A stretch of DNA of 64,000 nucleotides from Ichthyophis bannanicus (Eukaryota; Chordata; Amphibia; Gymnophiona; Ichthyophiidae). The DNA lies in NCBI GenBank assembly GCA_033557465.1, contig JAWIIG010000039.1:1488001-1552000 (forward strand), given 5' to 3'. Below, in pieces: positions 30,150-39,229 of this stretch (its first letter is position 1; each line of letters starts with the position of its first letter). Made by a program: the position numbers and the translations under genes. The notes beneath the pieces were generated by a model. The model did no database searches. It had not been told where the DNA came from and worked only from the letters and a program-made list of their open reading frames with translations.

Positions 30150-31790
30150 AAAATTTTATTTATTTATTTATTTATTTAGTGTACATTTGTAGCCCGCTGC
30201 TTCCAGTGATCAGCAGCGGTGTCTATACATAGGAGGTTTGGCTGTACTGGCCAGGATTAATTTATATACAATGTGATTTGGGGGAGGGGGGGGATAGAGC
30301 ACAGCAAGCATAGGGTTACAAGATTTACAGTAGATTGAATATTGAAGTTACATACAGGTACTTAATACATATTTACAGTGGCTGCCTGTTAGGGCTTTAC
30401 AAATGATGACCCTTATATACAAATTTATACATTGCTGAGTTTACTTCAGGAGGTTAGTATATTTCATGTGGTTAGGTTGTAATGTGCTTGGAAAAGATGT
30501 GTCTTGAGTAGTTTTCTAAAGTCTTTCAAATCACTGACTTCACGTAGTTCGGTTGGCAATCGGTTCCAGAGTGCTGGAGCTGTAAAGGAGAAAGCTCGGT
30601 TGCTGGTGCAAGCATTAACCTTTGCGAAGCACTTCGGGATACAGAGGGTGTTGAGGTTCTGTGTTCTTCTACTTCTATTGCTAGGTAGTTTTGCTATTAG
30701 GCTGTTGAGGTGTGATGGCGCTATATCATGTATGAGTTTGAATGTAGTGACTAGGACTTTGTATTGAATGCGGGCTGTGATGGGGAGCCAGTGGAGCTCC
30801 ATTAGTGCGGGTGTGATGTGGTCGGAGAGGCCCTTCTGCATGATGATTCGGGCTGACACATTTTGTGCCATTTGCAAAATATTGATAGTTTTTCTTGGCA
30901 GGCCTTGCAGTATGGCATTGCAATAGTCCAGGTGTGGAATGATGAGGGCTTGTGCGACTGATCTGAAGTCAGTATGATCGAGGATGTTACGCAGGGGCTG
31001 TATGACTCTTAATTTGTGAAAAATAGCCCGATTGGTAATACGAAGGTGCTTGTCCATATTCAGGTTGCTGTCAAGCATCACTCCCAAATATTTTATCTCT
31101 GCTTTGATGTTGTAGATATTATTGTTCATGGTGACTGTTGTCGGGGGCTCGAATCCTGGTTTCCTGGAGATACACATTGCTTCCGTTTTCTTGTGGTTAA
31201 TGGACATATTATTGCATTGTAGCCAGACTTGAAGCTCGTGTAGGCATTTCTCTAGGTTGCAGAGGTTCGGGTTGTTTACGTCTAGTTGCGTATATAGCAT
31301 TAGGTCATCTGCGTAGATATGGTAGTTGATGGTATAGTCCTGGAAAATCTTGCATACTGGTTGAAGGTATAAGTTGAATAGGAGGGAGGAGAGGGCAGAG
31401 CCCTGTGGAATGCCTTGGGTTTGTGGGAAGGGGGTGGCTTTGACATTGTTGAAATTGACCTGCTGCATTCGGTTTGTGATGTACGAGGAGAACCATTTTA
31501 GAGGGGTACCTGTGATGCCTATGGACTCGAGTCGCTTTAGCAGTGTGGGGTGATGCACAGAGTCGAAAGCTGCTGAGATGTCTATGAAAATAAGCATATA
31601 CATTTTACTCTTATCTTCCAGACCCTTAAGTAGGTTGTCCATTAGGACTAACAAGAGGGTTTCCACGCCGTGGTGCTGTCGAAACCCGTATTGATGCACA
31701 TCCAGGGCGGTTATGTCATCAATGTGGTTTTGTAGTTGCTGCTGCACTGTCTTCTCAAAAATAGTTTTATATTGTATTTAGAAAGAGCAC
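30150..31790 (-). mobile_element. L2-type LINE, 5'-truncated
   Basis: On the minus strand it ends with a CCGCTGCTGATCACTGGAAG stem-loop region and an AAATAAATAAAT tail (30150-30178). The frame for the second half of the RT lies upstream. The 5' edge is near 31790, just before the CR1 tail at 31797. It belongs to a different subfamily from the 26330 element and is more similar to the one at 59600-61391. Confidence 0.85.
30464..31747 (-). pseudogene. L2-type reverse transcriptase, N-terminally truncated
   Basis: Open 427-codon frame: QYGFRQHHGVETLLLVLMDN, FIDISAAFDSVHHPTLL, QGIPQGSALSSLLFNLY, the catalytic IYADDLMLY, then LHWLPITARIQYKVLV and ALWNRLPTELREV at the C-terminus. The endonuclease and the first RT blocks are missing because of 5' truncation, so it is not a functional LINE protein although its frame is clean. 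Confidence 0.88.
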
Positions 31791-31970
31791 ATGTCATAAG
31801 AACATAAGAATATAAGATATACCATACTGGGTCAGACCAAGGTCAATCAAGCCCAGTATCCTGTTTCCAACAGTGACCAATCTAGGTCATACGTACCTAG
31901 CAGTATCCCCAAAAGACACAGGCTCCACAATGCTTGTATTGGGTCAAGCATCGATATCCTGGGTCCCTTT

Positions 31971-33581
31971 TTAATAATGGTTTATGGACCTTTCCTCCAA
32001 GAACTTGTCCAAAACGTTTTTAAATCCAGCTACACTAACAGCTCTTACTACATCCTCCGGTAACAAATTCCAGAGTTTGATTACACGTTGAGTGAAAAAA
32101 TATTTTCTCTTATTTGTTTTAAATAGTTTACCCTGTAGCTTCATTGCATGTCCCCTAGTCTTTCTATATTCTGATAGCGTAAACAATTGATCTACGTTTA
32201 CTCGTTCCACTCCATTCATTAATTTATAAATCTCTATCATATCTCCCCTCAGCCGTCTCTTTTCCAGGTTGAAGAGCCCTAACCTTTGTAGCCTCTCTTC
32301 ATAGGAGTAGCCTTCCATCCCCTTTACCATTTTGGTGGCTCTTCTCTGTACCTTTTCTAATAACGCTATATCCTTTTTAAGATACGGTGACCAGAATTGC
32401 ACACAATATTCAAGGTGCGGTCGTACCATGGAACGAAACAGAGGCATTATAATATCCTTTGTTTTATTTTCCATTCCTTTCCTTATGATACCTAACAATC
32501 TATTTGCTTTCTTGGCCGCCACTGCACACTGGGCGGAGGGTTTTAACATGTTATCCACGATGACTCCTAAATCTTTTTCCTCGGTGGTGGTTCCCAATGT
32601 GGAACCTTGCATCGTGTAACCATAGTGCGGGTTGTTCTTTCCTAGGTGCATAACTTTGCACTTGTCCACATTAAATTTCGTCTGCCATTTGGATGCCCAG
32701 TCTTCCAATTTATCCAGATCCTCCTGCAGTTTTCCATAGTCCCCTTGGGTTTTAACAACTTTAAACAGTTCTGTGTCGTCTGCAAATTTGATAACCTCAC
32801 TCGTTATTCCCCTTTCCAGGTCATTTATGAACATGTCAAAAAGTAGCGGACCCAGTACAGATCCCTGGGATACTCCACTATTCACCTTTTTACATTGGGA
32901 AAATTGACCATTTAGCCCTACCCTCTGCTTTCTATCTTTTAACCAGTTCCCGATCCACAATAGTACACTGCCTCCTATCCCATGACTTTTTGTTTTGCCA
33001 AAACTCTCTGATGAGGGACCTTGTCAAAGGCTTTCTGAAAGTCCAGATACACTATTTCAAACGACTCACCTTTGTCTACCTGTTTATTCACACCTTCAAA
33101 AAAACATGTCAGATAAGTAAGACAAGATCTTCCTTGTCTAAAGCCATGTTGGCTGTCTCCCATTAGGCCATGACTATCTACATGCTGTGTAATTTTGTTC
33201 TTTATGATGGTTTCTACCATTTTCCCGGGCTGTAATTTCCCGGATCACCCCTGGGACCCTTTTTAAAAATTGGCGTTACACTGGCGATCCTCCAGTCTTC
33301 AGGTACTACAGATAATTGTAATGAAATTCCCAGATTACAAATAGCAGGTCTGCAATCTCATATTTCAGTTCTTTCAACACTCTTGGATGTATACCATCCG
33401 GTCCAGGTGATTTGCTCCTATTCAGTTTATGAAATAGTTGTAATACATCTTCCCGGTGTAGCGATATTTCTCACAATTCCTCTGCAGTATCACCTTTAAA
33501 TACCACTTTAGTCTTGGGTAACATCCCTACATCTTCCTCAGTAAAGACCGAAGCAAAGAATTCATTCAGTCTCTCCGCTAT
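31971..33581 (-). pseudogene. CR1 ORF2, reverse transcriptase part
   Basis: 31971-32960 holds [61 protein letters not shown] and the terminal [10 protein letters not shown]. 32975-33220 holds KNKITQHVDSHGLMGDSQHG and [14 protein letters not shown]. The N-terminal RT blocks continue to 33581 with frameshifts. The first Asp (LDFQKAFD) and FADD pair are present. The upstream coding continues beyond the inserted LTR at 35066. Confidence 0.88.
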
Positions 33582-33585
33582 AGCC

Positions 33586-35061
33586 TGTGATGTCCTCGCC
33601 CCCTAATGGCCACCCTAGGCGGTCGCCTAATAGGGCGCGTCACCTCTTTATTGTGTAGTTGTGGGTTTTCATGTAGAAATGAAAGTCCGAGAGGCTTTAA
33701 GGCTAACACAGGAAATTTATTGATTTTCACTGCTTCTCCAAAATAGAGCTTGTATAAGGCTCAACGCAAAACAAGAAAGTAAACAAGGATTTCTTCTCCT
33801 GATACAACTAACTTCAATTGCTTCCAGACTTCATGAACAAAGGCTTCATTACTTCTCCTAGCCTCTTTAACACCAGGGCTAGTTTGCCTTGCTAAAACTT
33901 ATTCACATGCAAGCACTTTCTGGTTTTATTCCAGGAACATTTGTAAAAAGGTAACAAGGCTTTTTAAAACACAGTCCAGCCTGTTTACACCTTTTAACTA
34001 TCAGGCAGCTGTTTGAGCTCTCCCCTTTCCAAGGCTCAAACACTTGTCTTGTAACATATAGCGCATTCCATTGGGCATTCACACTCACTGTCAGAAGGAT
34101 AACTTCCTATTTCCATATCTTCAGTGTCTGGCTCTGGTACATCGAGATTAAAACTCCTCCTGGTAATACCCGGCTCTACACTTTCTAAAAGCTTAAGAAT
34201 TTCCTTCCACCTAGAGGTTTTTCTGTCTCTAGGCTGCTTAGCACATACTGGCAATTCTTCCTTTCTCCATGAATGGCTTAATGCTTTCAGCTTGTTTAAC
34301 TGTCTGTTAGACAGAGGGTTACTCACGGTTCTCCTGTTATCAGATGGGCTTTTACCAAGCCTTTGGCTTGTAGTAAAACTGTCCTCATTCAAATCTCTCT
34401 CCAAAGGAAATCTGCCTCCAGGTTCCAAAGCAAACTTCCCTGCTTTGTGGCTTGTTCCTTTGAATACTCTAGCAGTTTCCTCTAAGGCTGGGCTGTCCTG
34501 GGAAATACCTCTCTCTTCAGATACCCGAGAGCTTTTTCCTCCCTCCAGCACATTAGGCTTCCTGCTCCGTTCTGAGTCTCCAGTAGCTCCTCCCCTGGGA
34601 ACTCCCTTCTTCCTGTAATGCTGTTTCTCAACCTCAGCATTAGCATAGGCATCCGAATATGCCTCAGGAAGCAGGCTGCTCTTCAGACTTTCTTCCCCAC
34701 TGTCTGAACTGTCTGACTCAGCTCTCTCCACTCTGTGTCTGTGTTCCAAGTGCTGCCTCCTCTCCAACGTCTGCCTCTGCCTCAACTGCATCTGTTCTCT
34801 GTTACTTTCCTTTTGTAATCCCCTGGGAACTCCCTTTGCACGTGTCTGAGCAGTGATCACGTGTTGCTTCCCCAGCTGGTCTTCATTACCCCTACAGCTT
34901 GTTCCTAAGCTAGGGCGTGGCCTGCAGCTATTCACTAGGTGAGTTTTTTCCTGTTTCAAAACATTTTGTGTTTCACATCCCCGCCTGCTGCTTCTCTCCC
35001 TTAAGGTAAAAGTGTGCTCTTTTCCCTTTCCTAAGGGCTTGGGGACATTTTGGCCATCACA
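33586..35061 (-). mobile_element. Solo LTR inserted in CR1
   Basis: The insert has the ends TGTGATG...CCATCACA and a 4-bp AGCC duplication (33582-33585; 35062-35065). Removing it restores the CR1 reading through GACAAGGC-ATAGCGGAG. Orientation is suggested by AATAAA on the minus strand near its 33.6-33.7-kb end. No gag or pol is present. It contains a ~340-codon minus-strand open frame (34036 to the LTR edge) encoding a charged, Glu/Arg/Ser-rich sequence with no domain I recognise. The 4-bp duplication suggests Gypsy or a related group. Confidence 0.82.
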
Positions 35062-35065
35062 AGCC

Positions 35066-36395
35066 TTGTCTCCTTTTACTGCCCCTTTTATCCCTCTATC
35101 ATCTAATGGTCCAGTTGACTCTCTCACAGGCCTTTTGCTACGAATGTACTTGAAAAAGTATTTGTTTTGTGTTTTTGCTTCTGTAGCAAGTTCCTTCTCA
35201 AATGCTCGCTTTGCCTGCCTTATCATTGCTTTGCATTTAACTTGCCAGTGCTTGTGCTGTTTCCAGTTTTCTTCATTTGGCTCTTTTTTCCATTTCCTGA
35301 AAGATGTTTTTTTGGCAGCAACAGCCTCTCTGACCTCTCCTTTAAACCATGCTGGCAGTTTTTTGGACTTTCTTCCACTCTTCTTAATGCGTGGAATACA
35401 GCTGGTCTGGGCTTCCAGGATAGTATTTTTAAACAATACCCAAGCTTGATGTAAGTCTTTAACCTTTGCAACCGCTCCTTTTAGTTTTTTTTAACCATAT
35501 TTCTCATTTTATCATAGTCTCCTTTTCAAAAGTTGAAAGGTAGTACTGTGGATTTCTTTACTATCCCTCCTCCACTAATTAAATCAAACACGATCATGCT
35601 ATGATCACTATTGCCAAGTGGTCCCAACGCCCTTATTTCTTGCACCAGATCTGATGTTCCACTAAGGACTAGGTCCAGGATGGCTTCCCCTCTGGTCGGT
35701 TCATGAACCAGCTGCTCCAAGAAGCAGTCATTTATTTCATCTAGAAACTTTATCTCCCTAGCATGTCCTGCCGTGACACTGACCCAGTCGATACCGGGGT
35801 AATTGAAATCACCCATTATTACTACTGTGCTGTAACTTTTGTTAGCTTCATTGATCTCCTTAAGCATTTCATCATCCATTTGTTCATTCTGCCAAGGCGG
35901 TCGACAGTACACCCCCACTGCCATCACCTTCCCCTTCATACATGGAATTTCAATCCATAGAGATTCTACAGTAAATTTTGTTTCCTGCAAAACTTTAGTC
36001 CTTTCTGACTCAATGCCCTCCCTAACATAGAGCGCAACCCCTCCTCCAATTTGATCAGTTCTATCATTACGATATAGTTTGTATCCAGGTATCACAGTGT
36101 CCCACTGGTTATCCTCCTTCCACCATGTCTCTGAGATTGCAATCATATCTAACCTCTTATTTAGTGCTATATATTCTAACTCTCCCATCTTATTGTTTAG
36201 ACTTCTAGCATTTGCATACAAGCATTTCAGAGACTGTATTTTATTAATATTAATCTGGCTATTGGTAGGCATGGGTAATTCAGAATCTTTATGCTCTGTC
36301 TGCACCGTACTCAAGGGCATTTGGGCTACTTTACTCTTTTTTGGAAACTCACTGCTTTCGGTAGTATCCTTCAAGGATACCTTCTTCCGAACCAT
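35066..36395 (-). pseudogene. CR1 ORF2, endonuclease part
   Basis: 35526-36395 is an open frame for the APE-type endonuclease: LKCLYANARSLNNKMGELEY, ISETWWKEDNQWDTVIPGYK, GGGVALYVREG, VIMGDFNYPGIDWVSV, FLEQLVHEPTRGEAILDLVL and GNSDHSMI. After a frame change near 35500, the linker (KKLPAWFKGEVREAV, WKQHKHWQVKCKAMIRQAKR) reaches 35066, where the solo LTR interrupts it. Confidence 0.9.
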
Positions 36396-36430
36396 GCGCT
36401 CTTGGGCGACTGTTGGCTTTCCCCTATTTT

Positions 36431-37270
36431 CTAGTTTAAAAGCTTCTCTATCTCCTTTTTAAAGGTTAATGCCAGCAGTCTGGTTCCACCCCTGTTAAGA
36501 TGAAGCCCATCCCTTCGGAAGAGCCCCTCCTTTCCCCAGAATGTTTCCCAGTTCCTAACAAATCCAAAACCCTCATCCTTGCAGCATTGCCTCATCCACG
36601 CATTGAGACTCCGGAGCTCTGCCTGCCTTTTGGGTCCTGCACGTGGAACAGGAAGCATTTCGGAGAATTCTATCCTGGAAGTTCTGGACTTCAACTTCCT
36701 ACCTAAAAGCTTAAATTTAGCCTCCAGAACATCCCTACCACATTTTCCTATGTCATTGGTACTGACATGTACCAAGACAGCAGACTCCTCCCCAGCACTA
36801 TCTAAGATACTATCTAGGCGGTGCGTGAGTTCCGCAACCTTCGCACCAGGCAGGCATGTTACCAGGCGATCCTCACATCCACCAGCCACCCAGCTATCTA
36901 CATGCCTAATGATCGAGTCACCAACTATAACAGCTGTCCTAACCCTGCCCTCACGGGCACATAGCCCTGGAGAAATGTCCTCGGTGCGAGAGGATTTTAC
37001 ATCACCTAGAGGACAGGTCCTAGTTAAGGATGACATCCTGCCACACCAGGGTGACCTCTCTCCTCCCACGTGACCTCTCTACTCCATGGCAGACTGGAGG
37101 TGGGACTTCAGGACTATATCCCTGTAGGTCTTGTCCGTGTACTTCTCTGTCTTTCTTATGTCTTCCGGGTCTGCTACTCTAGCCTCTAGAGAATGTACTT
37201 GTTCCCTGAGTGCAAAGAGCTCCTTGCACTTAGTGCATACTTAAGAACTCTCACCAACTGGGAGAAAATC
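36431..37270 (-). pseudogene. CR1 ORF1 (esterase)
   Basis: The esterase domain lies in the open part 36431-37069: VGDSIIRHVDSWVAG (GDS block), STNDIGKCG (block III, Gly of GTND changed to Ser), DGLHLNRGGTR (Asp-x2-His block). Upstream to 37270 the CTKCKELFALRE zinc-like head is still visible but carries two stops (near 37241 and 37080). The N-terminal codons are lost at the junction with the next element. CR1 ORF1 esterases are SGNH-type hydrolases of unclear role in retrotransposition. Confidence 0.87.
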
Positions 37271-37279
37271 ATACATAAA

Positions 37280-37685
37280 TTTAAAACACAGAAGAGAGCT
37301 TTCTGGTTAAATTTAGAACCCAGCAGAGAGCTTGGAGTTTAAATTTCATAAGAAGTTAGAGCCTAGCAGCAGCAAAGAGCTATAATTTAAATCAAATAAG
37401 AATATAGCGTACCTCAGCAGCACTCTCTTAATAAGTATTATTTCCCTCCCTCCCTCCCCACACCCACCGACCCCGGGATAATCGTAGCTTTATAGGTACT
37501 TACACATTTTAACAGACAGGAGGTGCTCTCAGGTGAAGCTCGTTACCCAATCAGTCATACACTAAGGACCTGAGATTAATTAAGCTTCAGGTGAACAAGG
37601 TATATTTAACGTATTAGGTACACTTTTATTGGCAACCCTTAGTAAGTAAAGAACTTAAAGATCTAAACAAAAACTTAAAACTAAG
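37280..37685 (+). promoter_or_regulatory. CR1 5'UTR
   Basis: Contains one TTTAAA-rich unit (ACACAGAAGAGAGCTTTCTG...) of the type tandemly repeated at 61540-61790, then CCCTCCCTCCCTCCCC and a conserved block CCTGAGATTAATTAAGCTTC shared with 61980 and, inverted, 50350. CR1-type 5'UTRs carry the internal promoter; no specific factor site is claimed. Confidence 0.65.
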
Positions 37686-38606
37686 ATGCAGACAGCAGTC
37701 CAGCAGCGAGATGGGGGCTTTCCAGTCTTTGGCATTGAGTGTCACATGTATGATTTTCTCCCAGTTGGTGAGAGGTCTTCTGTGTGCACTATGTGCAAGG
37801 AGCTCTTTGCTCTCAGGGAACGAGTCTGTTCTCTAGAGGCTAGAGTAGCAGACTTGGAAAACATAAGAAAGACAGAGAGGTACATAGACGAGACCTACAG
37901 GGATATAGTCGTGAAGTCCCACCTCCAGTCTGTCAGCATCCCTGTTGCCATGGAGGAGAGAGGTCACGTGACAGGAGAGCATCACCCTGGTGTGGCAGGA
38001 AGTGATCCTGTAACTAGGACCTGTCCTCCAGGTGATGTAAACCCCTCTCGCACCGAGGAAGTTTCTCTAAGGCCATGTACCCCTGAGGGAAGGGTTAGGA
38101 CAGCCGTTATAGTTGGTGATTCGATCATTAGGCATGTAGATAGCTGGGTGGCTGGTGGACGTGAGGATCGCCTGGTAACATATCTGCCTGGTGCGAAGGT
38201 AGCGGACCTCACGCACCGCCTAGATAAGGTCTTAAATAGTGCTGGGGAGGAGTCTGTTGTCTTGGTACATGTCGGTACCAATGACATAGGAAAATGTGGT
38301 AGGGAGGTTCTGGAGGCTAAATTTAAGCTTTTAGGTAGGAAGTTGAAATCCAGAACTTCAAGGGTGGCGTTCTCCGAAAAGCTTCCTGTTCCATGCGCAG
38401 GACCCAAAAGGCAGGCAGAGCTCCGGAGTCTCAATGCGTGGATGAGACAATGGTGCAGAGATGAGGGGTTTGGATTTGTTACGAACTGGGGAACATTCTG
38501 GGGAAAGGAGGGGCTCTTCCAAAGGGATGGGCTTCACCTTAACCAGGATGGAACCAGGCTGCTGGCATTAACCTTTAAAAAGGAGATAGAGCAGCTTTTA
38601 AACTAG
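37686..38606 (+). CDS. CR1 ORF1 protein (zinc-like head, coiled coil, esterase)
   Basis: Complete 306-residue frame from MQTAVQQRDG. A Cys cluster (C19, C34, C37) resembles the degenerate PHD-like head of CR1 ORF1; a heptad-like segment follows at about 38-65 (LRERVCSLEARVADLENI). The SGNH esterase domain covers about 138-300, with GDS at 144-146, GTND at 197-200 and DGLH at 281-284 giving the catalytic Ser, Asn and Asp/His. It is the best-preserved ORF1 here and is followed by ORF2 after a short gap. It may still be translatable even though ORF2 is broken. Confidence 0.9.
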   Translation: MQTAVQQRDGGFPVFGIECHMYDFLPVGERSSVCTMCKELFALRERVCSLEARVADLENIRKTERYIDETYRDIVVKSHLQSVSIPVAMEERGHVTGEHHPGVAGSDPVTRTCPPGDVNPSRTEEVSLRPCTPEGRVRTAVIVGDSIIRHVDSWVAGGREDRLVTYLPGAKVADLTHRLDKVLNSAGEESVVLVHVGTNDIGKCGREVLEAKFKLLGRKLKSRTSRVAFSEKLPVPCAGPKRQAELRSLNAWMRQWCRDEGFGFVTNWGTFWGKEGLFQRDGLHLNQDGTRLLALTFKKEIEQLLN

Positions 38607-38639
38607 ATAATAGGGGAAAGCCGACAGTCGCCCAAGAGC

Positions 38640-39229
38640 GCATGGTTCGGAAGAATGTATCCTTGAAGGATACTACCAAAAGCAGAGGGGTTCCAAAAAA
38701 GAGTAAAGTACCCAAATGCCCTAGAGTATGGAGGAGATAGAGCTTAAAGATCCCAAATTACCCATGTCTACCAAATAGCCAAATTAATATGAATAAAATA
38801 CAGTCTCTAAAATGCTTGTATGCAAATGCTAGAAATCTAAAAAATAAGATGGCAGAGTTAGAATATATAGCACTAAATGAGAGGTTAGATATGATTGGAA
38901 TATCAGAGACATGGTGGAAGGAGGACAACCAGTGGGACACTGTGATACCTGGGTACAAACTATATCATAATGATATGGCTGATCAAATTGGTGGAGGGGT
39001 TGCGCTCTATGTTAGAGAGGGCATTGAGTTACAAAGGATTAAATTTTTGCAGTAAACAAAATTTGCTGTAGAATCTCTATTGATTGAAATTCCATGTAAA
39101 AAGGGGAAGGCGATGGCGGGGGGGGGGGGGGGGGGTAATATCGACCGCCTGGCCAGAATGAATAAATGGATGATGAAATGCTCAAAGAAATCAAGGAAGC
39201 TAACAAAAGTTACAGCGCAGTAATAATAA
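38640..39229 (+). pseudogene. CR1 ORF2, endonuclease N-terminal part
   Basis: 38789-39055 encodes LKCLYANARNLKNKMAELEY, ISETWWKEDNQWDTVIPGYK and GGGVALYVREG, then meets a TAA at about 39054 where the sister copy has Glu. An 18-base G run (39119-39136) then disrupts the frame. The piece ends at 39229, where the DNA transposon sits. Confidence 0.88.

Larger units (their letters stand above)
31797..37272 (-). mobile_element. CR1 LINE, near full length, minus strand
   Basis: From the 3' tail (ATAAGAACATAAGAATATAA at 31797) through ORF2 (RT, then endonuclease) to ORF1 with its esterase. It is interrupted by a solo LTR at 33586-35061. ORF1 is cut near 37272, where it abuts the 5'UTR of a plus-strand CR1. 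Several stops and frameshifts. Confidence 0.92.
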
